Shown: positions 7,252 to 16,113 of the stretch, piece by piece | How the letters are laid out: every line of letters begins with the position of its first letter | Position numbering within the stretch: position 1 is the first letter of the stretch | Origin: Candidatus Obscuribacter sp. | GTDB taxonomy: Bacteria; Cyanobacteriota; Vampirovibrionia; Obscuribacterales; Obscuribacteraceae | Length of the DNA stretch: 64,000 nt | Assembly: GCA_021772135.1 (NCBI GenBank) | Contig: JADYXQ010000036.1 | Location: 1 to 64,000 of the forward strand | Direction of reading: 5' to 3' | Notes under the pieces: generated by a model | The model's input: the letters and a program-made list of their open reading frames with translations, nothing else | Databases searched by the model: none | What the model was told of the DNA's origin: nothing | Program-made: the position numbers and the translations under genes

Positions 7252-10083
7252 ATGGTCAACAGACAGAGCCTGACGCTTGAACGCGCACTAAGCAAGCCGC
7301 AGTCAAAACCCTTACTAATCAAACAATTACTTAGACCAGTTAAACATGGTCCTTTTTTCCTCGCTTTCGGCGTGCTTCTACCACTGGCCGCCGCAGTTTT
7401 CGAGCTGATCACCCACTTTTGCGCTCAGCATTATTTTGATCCATTCCCCTCGGCCAATCACGTTGTCTTATTCATGCTCATACCCTTGAGCAACTATCTG
7501 GCTTGGCTTTCCGGCAGAAAAGATATGTCGGCCCATTTCGGCTTTATGTCTCTCATCAGCGGCATGGCCATGGGCATCGGCTGTTTGTACGCTCTAATGT
7601 TCCTGCCGATGACCGCGACGTCCGCGATGTACACACTGTACTTTGGCTTTGGCCTGCTTGGCCTTGCGCCCCTTTTGTCTATTCCGTGCACCTGGCTGGG
7701 CGGAAAGACCGTTTGTCGGTTGGCCACGAAAAGAAAAACATTCTTCGACTCACACCAGGTCGAACACATCGGCCATCTGATCGTGCTCTGCATGGTCATT
7801 GCCATCGAATTTCCCTCCACCGCCACCCGCATGAATTTGAGCAAAGCAGCAGAAGGAAATGCCCCGGCCATAGCCTGGTTGAGACAGTTCGGCAGTGAAG
7901 AAGTGATGCTCCGAGCCTGCTACGAACGCTCTGGTCGGGCCACGGATATTCTTGGCTCTATGTACGAAAGCGGCCATCCATTAAGTATTGAGAAGGCGCG
8001 CGCGATTTTTTATCAAGTCACCGGCAAACCATTTAATTCGGTGCCAATTCCAAGTTCGGCCCGGGCCACGATTCAGCACGCCGGTTTGATAGACGATCCC
8101 GCTTTGGTGAATGCTAAAGTCGAAGACGAATTTGACCTTGACGCCGACATTGCCGGTGAAAACGTCAGTGGACTGGCGCGCGGCTTAACTGTGGCGGAAG
8201 CAAATACCATTGGAACAGTAAGCACTGACGCGGCAGTGGCAGATCTGGAATGGTCGATGCAGTTCGCCAACGTCTCTAAATATGATCGTGAAGCCAGGGC
8301 CAAACTATTGTTACCGCCGGGCGGAGTTGTCACTAAAGCAACAGTGATAGTCAATGGTATCGAGCGCGACGCAACCATTCAGCTGCGCAGCGCAGCACGC
8401 AATTATTATCGCCAATCGCTGGTTGAACAAAAAGCACCGCTTCTGGTGAGCACTTGCGGAGTCGACCAGATTTTAATTCAGTGCTTCCCCGTGCAACCAA
8501 ACAGCTCAATGAAGGTGAAACTGAAAATTGCCGCTCCACTGGTACTGAGTCAAGATAAAGGCCGAGCGGCGCTGACCTTGCCTACTCTGCAAGAACGCAA
8601 TTTTCAGTTTGACGTAGACAATTTTGTAAACATTCACGCCAATAAACCGCTCACGGCTTCAAGCTCGCTTTTGACTGCCAGCACCGCCCCTGGTGATTAT
8701 CAGATTTCCGGCAAGCTCTCTTCAGCACAATTATCAAGATTCGCTGGGGTAATCTGGTGTGATCGTGATCCCAATTGCACAATGGCGGTGGTAGAACATT
8801 CGGGCGCAAGAATAGCTCGCCATGTTTCTTTGCCCGCCTACAAAACCCCAAAGGCACTGGTTATTTTGGTAGACGGCTCAGCGTCTATGAAAAATTACAT
8901 GGCCGACATATCGACCGCACTTAAAAGTTTGCAGACAGCAATGCAAACACAAATAATGTTTGTCGGCGATAACAGCTCAATTCTCCACGACCCCACCGCG
9001 CTGCTAGACAACAAACCGGCTGGCGGCCAATCAGACGACAAAGCTCTGGTCAATTATTTAAAAACACCCAATATTTCCGTGCTCTGGATTCACGGCTCTC
9101 AACCAATCAGCACCGAAAACAAAACTGCTTTCCACCAACTTTTAAATGTTCCCTCAGATGCGCCCCGGCTTTACGATCTGCAGATAACTGCTGGGCCAAA
9201 TGAGATCTTGAATGACTTAAATTATAGTCCTAACTTTGTGCGCGTCGCTCGATTGGGCACAGTCAAATCTGATCTGGAACGATTATTTTCGCAATGGCAG
9301 CCCACTGCCACCACTACAAATCAATTCGAATTGTGGCCGGCAGAAAATATTGTGCCTGCTAACACGGCTGCGGCACCAGATTGTGTGGCTCAACTTTACG
9401 GTTACGAGCAAGTGTTAGCCGGCCTTCAGAATACCTTAGACCCTGCTGCCGAGCAAAGTCGCGCGCTGGGACTGGCGTCGCAGTTTCAGATTGTCACTCC
9501 AGTATCGAGCGCGGTTGTAGTCGATTTCAACATTGCTCCGGCCACTCACCCTGCGCCGACAAAAGTCGCACTGCCTAAACTCTGGAACCCACTATCAGGA
9601 CTAGACCAAATTAGAATTGACGCAATGGAAAAAGTGACAACCCAGCTAAATAGTCACTCAAGGGCAGCTGCAACCGCCGGCTGGTTCTCAGAGCCGCGCA
9701 GCGCAGTGTTGTATAACGGTGAAAATACTGAGTTCAAGGCTAAGGAATCAGACTTTAAAGCAGACCGAGCCAATTTCACTGCCGCTGGTGGCGCAGACGC
9801 AGACCAGGTTTACAAACAAGAACCCGGGCAGCCCGCAGCTGCAGCGCCGAGCGAAAATTTGACATTGCAGGGTGCCACAAATGGCACAGTCAGACAGCCT
9901 AGCCTTCCAACCAATGGCCTTGTTGGTGCACCTGTAAATCCTCGCTATGGTCAATCTAACGAAGTTGGACAATTAGCTGTTTACGACGAACGTTTTGACT
10001 GGCGATGGATAATGGGTGCCGCTGCGGCCCTTCTTCTGTTTGCTTTCCTCTTGCGAAAATTTCTCCTCAAGAAAAAAGCATAA
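7252..10083 (+). CDS. Multi-pass membrane protein with VIT and von Willebrand A domains
   Basis: This 943-residue protein starts with about five membrane helices (residues 25-200). It continues with a VIT-like beta domain (about 290-440, containing DREARAKLLLPPGGVV and QSLVEQKAPLLV) and a vWA domain from about 535. The MIDAS motif is DGSAS in LVILVDGSASMK. A long Ala/Pro-rich linker leads to a last helix (WIMGAAAALLLFAFLL) with a Lys tail. The layout recalls the membrane VIT-vWA proteins of exosortase-linked systems (XrtN/MSEP-CTERM), but no sorting motif or exosortase is visible here. It is probably a metal-dependent adhesion or scaffold protein of the envelope. GAGGG lies before the ATG. 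Confidence 0.78.
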   Translation: MVNRQSLTLERALSKPQSKPLLIKQLLRPVKHGPFFLAFGVLLPLAAAVFELITHFCAQHYFDPFPSANHVVLFMLIPLSNYLAWLSGRKDMSAHFGFMSLISGMAMGIGCLYALMFLPMTATSAMYTLYFGFGLLGLAPLLSIPCTWLGGKTVCRLATKRKTFFDSHQVEHIGHLIVLCMVIAIEFPSTATRMNLSKAAEGNAPAIAWLRQFGSEEVMLRACYERSGRATDILGSMYESGHPLSIEKARAIFYQVTGKPFNSVPIPSSARATIQHAGLIDDPALVNAKVEDEFDLDADIAGENVSGLARGLTVAEANTIGTVSTDAAVADLEWSMQFANVSKYDREARAKLLLPPGGVVTKATVIVNGIERDATIQLRSAARNYYRQSLVEQKAPLLVSTCGVDQILIQCFPVQPNSSMKVKLKIAAPLVLSQDKGRAALTLPTLQERNFQFDVDNFVNIHANKPLTASSSLLTASTAPGDYQISGKLSSAQLSRFAGVIWCDRDPNCTMAVVEHSGARIARHVSLPAYKTPKALVILVDGSASMKNYMADISTALKSLQTAMQTQIMFVGDNSSILHDPTALLDNKPAGGQSDDKALVNYLKTPNISVLWIHGSQPISTENKTAFHQLLNVPSDAPRLYDLQITAGPNEILNDLNYSPNFVRVARLGTVKSDLERLFSQWQPTATTTNQFELWPAENIVPANTAAAPDCVAQLYGYEQVLAGLQNTLDPAAEQSRALGLASQFQIVTPVSSAVVVDFNIAPATHPAPTKVALPKLWNPLSGLDQIRIDAMEKVTTQLNSHSRAAATAGWFSEPRSAVLYNGENTEFKAKESDFKADRANFTAAGGADADQVYKQEPGQPAAAAPSENLTLQGATNGTVRQPSLPTNGLVGAPVNPRYGQSNEVGQLAVYDERFDWRWIMGAAAALLLFAFLLRKFLLKKKA

Positions 10084-10095
10084 AAAAAAGTTGGC

Positions 10096-10273
10096 TGTTC
10101 ATAACTCGATATACGAGTGAATTTTGAGTAACAGGCGCCGTGGGCCACGCGCTTGGCTTGCCTGTAGGATATCGAAAGCCGCCACTAAAGTCGCTTTTCG
10201 AATTGTCATCAGATATGCAAAATATCTTCTACGGGGGACTTCCTATCTCATTCGATCTGGCTATACTTATTAC
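10096..10273 (+). repeat. Conserved upstream part of repeat unit D
   Basis: It shares GCCACGCGCTTGGCTTG, the TTCGAATTGTCATCAGATATGC block and GGGGGACTTCCTATCTC with units B and C. The first 100 bp are the most diverged. Confidence 0.6.
10262..10267 (+). promoter_or_regulatory. -10 box of ncRNA copy D
   Basis: TATACT, in identical context to copy C. Confidence 0.5.
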
Positions 10274-10481
10274 ATAAGCGGTGAGCACACACCAATCAAT
10301 AAGTTGTGTGCTTTGAGCCGAGGGGTTAAGTGGAAACATCAGGTCGGCGCAGACCAGAAACCGTAACGACACCCGCTAGCTGTGGATTCTGACTTGAAGC
10401 AGCAAGAAATATCGAGCCTACGCAATAGGCAGTCAGACGATAGTAAAAAGACCACCGCAGATTTATCTGGGTGGTCTTTTT
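10274..10481 (+). ncRNA. Putative structured ncRNA, copy D
   Basis: A predicted 208-nt RNA with the same helices as copies B and C. The loop of the first hairpin carries one substitution (CCAATCAATAAG). The second palindrome reads GGTCggcgcaGACC, losing one pair. CTGACT/AGTCAG around GCCTA/TAGGC is intact. Just before the terminator the sequence is AGTAAAAAGACC instead of AGTAATTAGACC. The next same-strand gene begins 79 bp after the terminator. Confidence 0.62.
10448..10481 (+). terminator. Intrinsic terminator of ncRNA copy D
   Basis: AGACCACC pairs with GGGTGGTCT, followed by five T. Confidence 0.82.
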
Positions 10482-10558
10482 GTTTGTAAAATTAACAACT
10501 CAGCAACAAACTGACTGTAGATTCAATCCTATCGTGGAACACCAATAGGAGTGACTAT

Positions 10559-10861
10559 ATGCCTGATCGTAATTCTGAAAGCAACATGGTGCGTGACGCA
10601 AAACAGATGGCCCGAAGATTAGACAACGTTCCATGCTTCGACAATTCTGATTCAGGAGACCGAGCTTCCGAACGACTAGTCTACGAAGCCAACGACGAGC
10701 TCAAGAGCCTGTCTCAAAAATATGGCAAAGACCAGTTCGCAAAATTTGTCACTTTAGTAAATAAGTACGACAAGAACCACCAGGGCCTAGATATTGATCC
10801 GTTGTTTGATAAAAACGGAAAAGTACATGGTTTTGAAATTGGGGTGCTGAGACGCTATTGA
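10559..10861 (+). CDS. Small orphan protein, function unknown
   Basis: A 100-residue soluble, charged protein with no recognised family. It has a good ribosome site (AATAGGAG, 7-8 bases before ATG) and typical codon use. The middle looks helical (ERLVYEANDELKSLSQKYGKDQFAKFVTLVNKY), followed by an Asp-rich stretch (DIDPLFDKNGKVHGFEIG) that faintly resembles a single EF-hand-like loop. It lies directly downstream of repeat unit D, paralleling the genes after units B and C. Confidence 0.6.
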   Translation: MPDRNSESNMVRDAKQMARRLDNVPCFDNSDSGDRASERLVYEANDELKSLSQKYGKDQFAKFVTLVNKYDKNHQGLDIDPLFDKNGKVHGFEIGVLRRY

Positions 10862-10945
10862 AGACCCTATTGAAGACGCAATTGAAGTCCAACCACACGT
10901 CACGCAAAAACCTAAAAGTTTGATTACTTTCGTCGAAAAGCTCTG

Positions 10946-10977
10946 CAAATCAGTTCTGTACCGATAGCACTGATTTG
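10946..10977. repeat. Inverted repeat at the end of the pseudogene
   Basis: CAAATCAGT and ACTGATTTG form a 9-bp perfect stem with a 14-base loop. No T-tract follows, so a terminator is doubtful. Confidence 0.4.
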
Positions 10978-11336
10978 TGCACATCCGAACCGTTTCTTTT
11001 CGATCGATAATACTTTTGCGCCGCCTTGAGCACTCGAGCGCGAGGCTAACAGTTGGATCAGCAGCACATTCAAAAGCTCTCACCGTACTGAGAACATTTC
11101 CCTGATCGAGGCCGGTTAGCACAGACACGGCTCCGAGCGGCATCAGTGGCGATAACTCGCGCGCTTCGAAATCGCTTGCCGTTTCACTGCGATGAATTCA
11201 TGGCAGCCACTCGACGCTTTAAAATTGCCAGCATAAGCGAGTGCAAGTCTGCACCTGAAACTTTATAGGCCAACGTCTCGACTAAATCAGGCGAGCCAAG
11301 ATCGCCGGCAATGCGAATTGCTATTTGTTCGCTCAT
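10950..11336 (-). pseudogene. Frameshifted remnant of a conserved hypothetical gene
   Basis: From ATG 11336 the frame reads MSEQIAIRIAGDLGSPDLVE to MNSSQ and stops at TGA. Shifting by one base at the same spot continues SETASDFEARELSPLMPLG, then SVLTGLDQGNVLSTVR and DPTVSLALECSRRR. A second shift near 10970 (VRMCTNQ to SVLSVQ) would keep the similarity going briefly before stops. The joined sequence resembles a conserved bacterial family with PLG-x-SV, DQN-x-VLSTVR and ALE-x-xRRR motifs that I recall only as hypothetical. Only about a third of such a protein remains. The track ORF 10787-11143 is one piece of it. Confidence 0.6.
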
Positions 11337-11349
11337 TGTCAGTTACATG

Positions 11350-13566
11350 CTACATCGAAGTCGAATTGCGCTTATCGGCAAGCGATGTTCCTGGTTCTTC
11401 TTCAACAATCTTTGGCGTAATTAAAAGCATAAGCTCTGTACGGTTTCTGCCTTTCAAAGTATTTCTGAAAAGCGCACCAAGCACGGGAGCTTCTGCTAAA
11501 TAAGGTGTCTTAGCCAATTGAGCCGATTCCTGTTCGGTGAAAATACCGCCCAGTACAAGTGTCTGTCCGTCTTTAATACGCACTTCCTGCGCCATGATAT
11601 CTCTATAGTTCAAAAGAGTGACAACTACAGTTGGTGCGGTCGCCGGCCCGAAGAGCAGAGGCGGCCCCAGTGGAGTTGAAACTTGCGGCCGCAGGCGCAT
11701 GGTGATGAATCCATCTTGCGTAACTTTAGGCAGTACGTTTAAGAAGATGCCGGCCTTAGTCAACTCAACGTTAGTTGTGACCACGCCCAAACTGACCGTA
11801 GATGTCACTTTATGCACAACTTCCGAAGCGATGGTGATCAGTGCTTCAGAATTGTCTACCACTACAACAGAAGGGTTGGCAATCAACTTTGCTTTGTTGG
11901 TTTGCAAAAGTAAATTGAGCGATAAGTTTAAAGCGTGAGGAATAGTGGCAATGTTGGCACGGCCGCCGGCACGTCCGTCAGCAGTAATAAAATTGAAAGC
12001 ACTCTGGGCTGTCGATAGAGCGTTAACCCCGGCAATACTGGGAGCCAGAATCGGCACCAGTGATCCGATTAAACCGCTATAGGCAGTGCCCGGTTGACCT
12101 GCACCAAGCACGGCACCATTGGTGACGTTCGATCCGGTAAAGGGAATGGCCGGAATTGTCGGGTTGGGTGTGGAATTGGCGGGTGAACCTAAGCCAGGCA
12201 GGAACGTTTTCAAAGGCGCCTGCGAATTACCCATAATTGAAGTAGACAGACCTTCACCCTGCAAGTTGAGGGTGGCGCCCAGTTGTCTGATGCCCTGATT
12301 ATTTAGTTCGATAAGCGAGGCTTGAATGTGCACCTGCTTCGGACGACGGTCTATCAGTCTAATAGCGTCTTCGGCAATGTTGACGTCGTCGACGGTGCCC
12401 ACCACAATTACCTGGCGACCTTTAACGTCAGGTATGACTATGGCGCCACCACCATTAGGGTCAACGCTAAAGTCGGCGGCAATTTCTAAATTAGCTCTGA
12501 TCTGCTGCGTGCCGGGGTCGGTAGCAGCATTGTTGAAGCCCACGCCTTCCTGGGTTTGCGAGCGGCTGGTGCCGCGCAGAGTGCGTGCTTGAGTTTCGAG
12601 CGAATAGCTTTGCGTGCTATCAGTATCGCTTTTTGTGCCTTCGCGATCGCTGCTCTTTTCGCCAAACTTTTCAACTGAAGGACCGCTTAAATCACTTCCC
12701 TGACCAGAGCCTTGTTTTTCACTGGCACTATCTTCGGTGCTCTCACTGGCCAACTGACGTTTAGTGGTGGTCTTAAAATCAGGCAGATAGCCTTTGTTGA
12801 AAATTGAGGCTGAAAGCAAAGCGGCCACATCATATGGGTGCGAGTAGCTCAACTTAAACGCTCTGGCCATGGGCCTGTTCAAGCCCAATTGCACCATTGC
12901 CTGAGTCGATCCCACCACGATAGTGCTGTTATCGAGCACGCGGCTTTGCAAACCGGCGGCAGCTAAAACGTTATCCATGGCTTCGTTCAGTGAAACATCA
13001 CGCAAGTCACCGGTAATTTTTCCACTGCACGATTTATCAATAATGATGTTGACGTTGCCGCGTCTGGCAATTTCAGCAATTACATCTTTAACCGGCGTGT
13101 CTCTAAAACTGAGGTGATGAATTAGACCATTTTGATTTTGCAGAAATAGTTTGAATGGTCGGCGTATTTTGACTTCGCCGGTGACGCCGGGCAAGCTGTT
13201 GCGTGTCACTGAGCGCATTGAGCCCTGGGCAATCTTGCGACCATCTGCGTCTGAATCGGCTGCCGACTTGGCACTGTCGGGTTTGATGGCACTGACATTT
13301 CCAGCATCAATATCAGATAACTTGGCTGGTCCACTGGCATCAATAGAGCTTGCATCAGCGCCACTTGAAGTTGGATTGACCGAAGGATCTGAAATTAGTT
13401 CAGCCGGTGTGTCAGCGCTTGAAAGTGGGTTAGAGCTACTGTTGGTAGGCAATGCAAAAGTCGGCAGTGCCACCAGAGAATTTAAACCAATCGAAAGAGC
13501 AACTGATAGTGACACCACATGCGATATCACTAATCGTTTAGCAGGCTTTTGGCTATTTGCTTGCAC
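11350..13566 (-). CDS. Secretin (type II secretion / type IV pilus family)
   Basis: This 738-residue outer-membrane channel protein has a signal peptide (to about residue 38), a Ser/Asp-rich linker, and an STN/N0 domain (LIHHLSFRDTPVKDVIAEIA). An N1-type domain follows with a long insertion (270-350), then the secretin core (about 400-730). The core has the VPxLGxLF-like signature in EAPVLGALFRNTLKGRNRTELMLLITPKIV. GTG is the start, with AAGGA upstream. Secretins form multimeric gates for pilus or protein export. No ATPase or inner-membrane platform gene is adjacent, so PilQ, GspD or Tad RcpA roles cannot be separated. The TPR gene upstream on the same strand may be its pilotin-like partner. 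Confidence 0.9.
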   Translation of the reverse strand: MQANSQKPAKRLVISHVVSLSVALSIGLNSLVALPTFALPTNSSSNPLSSADTPAELISDPSVNPTSSGADASSIDASGPAKLSDIDAGNVSAIKPDSAKSAADSDADGRKIAQGSMRSVTRNSLPGVTGEVKIRRPFKLFLQNQNGLIHHLSFRDTPVKDVIAEIARRGNVNIIIDKSCSGKITGDLRDVSLNEAMDNVLAAAGLQSRVLDNSTIVVGSTQAMVQLGLNRPMARAFKLSYSHPYDVAALLSASIFNKGYLPDFKTTTKRQLASESTEDSASEKQGSGQGSDLSGPSVEKFGEKSSDREGTKSDTDSTQSYSLETQARTLRGTSRSQTQEGVGFNNAATDPGTQQIRANLEIAADFSVDPNGGGAIVIPDVKGRQVIVVGTVDDVNIAEDAIRLIDRRPKQVHIQASLIELNNQGIRQLGATLNLQGEGLSTSIMGNSQAPLKTFLPGLGSPANSTPNPTIPAIPFTGSNVTNGAVLGAGQPGTAYSGLIGSLVPILAPSIAGVNALSTAQSAFNFITADGRAGGRANIATIPHALNLSLNLLLQTNKAKLIANPSVVVVDNSEALITIASEVVHKVTSTVSLGVVTTNVELTKAGIFLNVLPKVTQDGFITMRLRPQVSTPLGPPLLFGPATAPTVVVTLLNYRDIMAQEVRIKDGQTLVLGGIFTEQESAQLAKTPYLAEAPVLGALFRNTLKGRNRTELMLLITPKIVEEEPGTSLADKRNSTSM

Positions 13567-13661
13567 GTTTTTTTGTTTCCTTCGCTAGCGCTTTTCAGTC
13601 ACCTTGGGGTTGAGCAAAAGCAGCGCCATTCTAACTTGAATACCTCTGGGTTTCCTTAAAC

Positions 13662-14801
13662 TTATGGTCGCTTATTGCCAGTTAAGCCATATATGGCGAT
13701 TTCGAGATTATTTCGGGCTTCCCCCAGATGAGGATTAAGCCGCAAAGCCAGGCGTAGTTCAGACACTGCCGAAGCTACATCTCCTCGACCGTACAACGCA
13801 TAGCCAAGATCGTTGCGCGCTTGTGCGTTGAGCGGATCCAGGTGAACGGCCTGGCGAAATTCTTCTACGGCGCCAGTTTTGTCTTTGTTGGCATAGAGGG
13901 CGCGCCCTAGAGCCAGATGGCTTTCAACCCACGCCGGCTCAAGCAATGTCGCCTGTCTGGCGGTTCTCAAAGCCGGATGATAATCGCCGGCTACCAGCAA
14001 AGCCCTGGTCAAAACGACGTGAGCCCTTGCAGAGCTGGGCTCTACAGATACAGCCTGACGGGCCGATTTAATTGCCCCGTTGATGTCGTGAGTGGCCAGT
14101 TGTGCCTCAGAAAGGCCCGAAAAGTTGCTGGCACTAGCTTTTATAGAGGTAGAGCGGCGAAACTCATCAACAGCCTGAGACACCTCTGCTCGCTTAAAAA
14201 GACTGTCAGCATAGTACTCATGGACTTCTGCCGACTCGCCCTGCAACTGCAGCGCTCTTTTGAATTCCAGTTCAGCGCTTGCTTCGTCGCCTGCATGGTC
14301 AAAGATTTTGCCGAGCATGGCATGGGCGAAAAAGCCTTCAGGGTTGATCGCCACGGCCCGTTTCATCTCAGCGGCTGCACCTTCAAGATCGCCTGCCAGG
14401 TAAAGATAACCGGCCAGTCGCAATCTTAAATTTTCATCATAAGGATTGTCAGTGATTTTGCGGCGCAGCTGAATCATTAAATCGCCCAGCGAACGCAGGT
14501 CGACGCTGGCCGGTTTGCTATTCATTAGTTTAACCAGCGATGCCTGAACCGCCGTCAACTGAGCCTTAGAGTCACTTCTCGTTTCGGGTTTAGCCTCTGG
14601 TTTGGCCTCGGCTTTGTCCTCAATTTTCGAGTCGGCTTTGGCCTCATCCTTACTCTCGGCGAAGCATGGCTGCCCCATCAGGGCGACTACGGCAATGAGG
14701 GCAAAAGCGCCAGTAGAGACGAAAAAGACTCTAGCAATGCGGACGACCGGTCTGAAAATCTTCAATGAAAAGCCTGTGGGGCGGCGGGGCAAAAGTGTCA
14801 T
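13662..14801 (-). CDS. Exported TPR-repeat protein
   Basis: The start is placed at ATG 14801 (MTLLPRRPTG), because the track start at 14852 would overlap the divergent HemW gene. The product has 379 residues. A hydrophobic segment, VFFVSTGAFALIAVVALMGQ, is a signal peptide or anchor. An Ala/Lys/Glu linker (KAEAKPEAKPETRSDSKA) follows, then about eight TPRs, for example HAMLGKIFDHAGDEASAELEFKRAL and RNDLGYALYGRGDVASAVSEL. It is likely a periplasmic assembly scaffold. The secretin lies 95 bp downstream on the same strand, which suggests a shared envelope role. Confidence 0.82.
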   Translation of the reverse strand: MTLLPRRPTGFSLKIFRPVVRIARVFFVSTGAFALIAVVALMGQPCFAESKDEAKADSKIEDKAEAKPEAKPETRSDSKAQLTAVQASLVKLMNSKPASVDLRSLGDLMIQLRRKITDNPYDENLRLRLAGYLYLAGDLEGAAAEMKRAVAINPEGFFAHAMLGKIFDHAGDEASAELEFKRALQLQGESAEVHEYYADSLFKRAEVSQAVDEFRRSTSIKASASNFSGLSEAQLATHDINGAIKSARQAVSVEPSSARAHVVLTRALLVAGDYHPALRTARQATLLEPAWVESHLALGRALYANKDKTGAVEEFRQAVHLDPLNAQARNDLGYALYGRGDVASAVSELRLALRLNPHLGEARNNLEIAIYGLTGNKRP

Positions 14802-14839
14802 GCGGTGATTAGCCCTGTTTCTCGCTACAATCATGCCAA

Positions 14840-16024
14840 ATGATAGCAACACCAGCCAATCAGATCAGTAAAAAAGCGGCCTCACCCGAGGGCGCGTATA
14901 TACACATTCCATTTTGCACACACAAGTGCGAGTTTTGCGATTTCGCCGCCTTTGCCGGTTTGATTGAACTCGAAGACGAATATTGCAAAATTCTCTGCTC
15001 TGAAATTGAGTCGCGTTTAGCTCCTCGCCCAGAGCCAATCAGCTTGCGCACCATTTTCTATGGTGGTGGCACACCCGGTTTGATCAAGCCCGAAAATATC
15101 GCCCTGATTCACAGTCAGCTGCTCAAATTTGCCGAGATCAAAAGCGACGGGCAGCCAGAAATCGCCATGGAAACTACGCCTCACGCTATCACAATGGAGA
15201 AAGCGCAAGCCTGGCTCGCCATCGGCATAAACCGTCTCTCGATAGGCATTGAGTCACTATGCGATGACGAACTGACGGCTATCGGTCGCGACCACACCGT
15301 CGCTGAAGCGCTGACCGGGGTTAAACTTGCTCAGCAAGCAGGGTTCAAAAACATCAGTATCGATTTTATGTACGGCTTGCCCACCCAAACCATAACGAGC
15401 TGGGAGCGCACACTCGATGCCGCTCTCAGCCTGGCAAAAGAGTGTCCCGCTATTGAGCACGTCTCAGCTTACGGCCTGGAAATCGCCAAGAATTCGCCGC
15501 TCCTGAGCCGCTTTCCGCGAGATTCAGCCAGCTATCCGTCTGACGATTTGTGCGTTCAAATGTATGAGCTACTGGTAGCCAAACTGGAAGAGAACAATTA
15601 TCAGCAGTATGAAGTCTCGAATTTTGCGAGACCAGGATTTCGCTCGGAGCACAATTTGACCTACTGGCGCAACGCCCCCTATTTTGCCTTCGGGGTAGGC
15701 GCCCACCGGTATGTCGACAGCGTTCGCAGCGCTAATTTGCGCTCACTGAAGAAATACATGCGCACGCCGCTGGCCGACGAAGTGAGTGAAAATATCGACC
15801 AGGCGATGTTTATCAAAGAGGGCATAATGCTCGGGCTGCGCTTGTTGGAAGGCATTGACCTGCAAGCCTTTCAGGCGAGTTACGGCGTAGATCTGCTAGA
15901 GACGCAGCGAAGCGAAATTGAATTTTTGTGTCGCGAAAAATTGCTCGATTTATCAGACAACAAGCTTAAAATCACGCGCCAGGGCATCCCTATCAGCAAC
16001 TCGATAATTGCAAGATTAATTTGA
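14840..16024 (+). CDS. hemW: HemW-like radical SAM protein
   Basis: A 394-residue radical SAM enzyme of the HemW (coproporphyrinogen III oxidase-like) family. HemW is a heme chaperone rather than a true oxidase. The Fe4S4 motif is CTHKCEFC in IPFCTHKCEFCDF, followed by YGGGTPGLI, a SAM-binding GIESL region and IDFMYGLPTQT. The C-terminal HemN domain is present (ISNFARPGFRSEHNLTYWRN). The Phe before the last cluster cysteine and the Asp-Phe after it match HemW. It is divergent from the TPR gene with only 38 bp between the chosen starts. Confidence 0.88.
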   Translation: MIATPANQISKKAASPEGAYIHIPFCTHKCEFCDFAAFAGLIELEDEYCKILCSEIESRLAPRPEPISLRTIFYGGGTPGLIKPENIALIHSQLLKFAEIKSDGQPEIAMETTPHAITMEKAQAWLAIGINRLSIGIESLCDDELTAIGRDHTVAEALTGVKLAQQAGFKNISIDFMYGLPTQTITSWERTLDAALSLAKECPAIEHVSAYGLEIAKNSPLLSRFPRDSASYPSDDLCVQMYELLVAKLEENNYQQYEVSNFARPGFRSEHNLTYWRNAPYFAFGVGAHRYVDSVRSANLRSLKKYMRTPLADEVSENIDQAMFIKEGIMLGLRLLEGIDLQAFQASYGVDLLETQRSEIEFLCREKLLDLSDNKLKITRQGIPISNSIIARLI

Positions 16025-16113
16025 GGATTTTCTTCGCTATAAGGGAATACCAGATTATAGATGGTCAAATTTGACGAATGGCCATATTTACCAGGCGTGT
16101 TGGAGTTTTGGCT

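Noticed and set aside
1-10481. CRISPR array or insertion sequence as the source of the repeats
   Set aside because: Units are far too long and too widely spaced for CRISPR, and no transposase, terminal inverted repeat or target duplication is visible.
10787-11143. Intact 118-aa gene
   Set aside because: Its start lies inside a larger frameshifted frame and its last part has no coding character and overlaps the gene at 10559.
16078-16113. ATG 16078 as the kinase start
   Set aside because: No ribosome site, while TTG 16114 has GGAG at eight bases.
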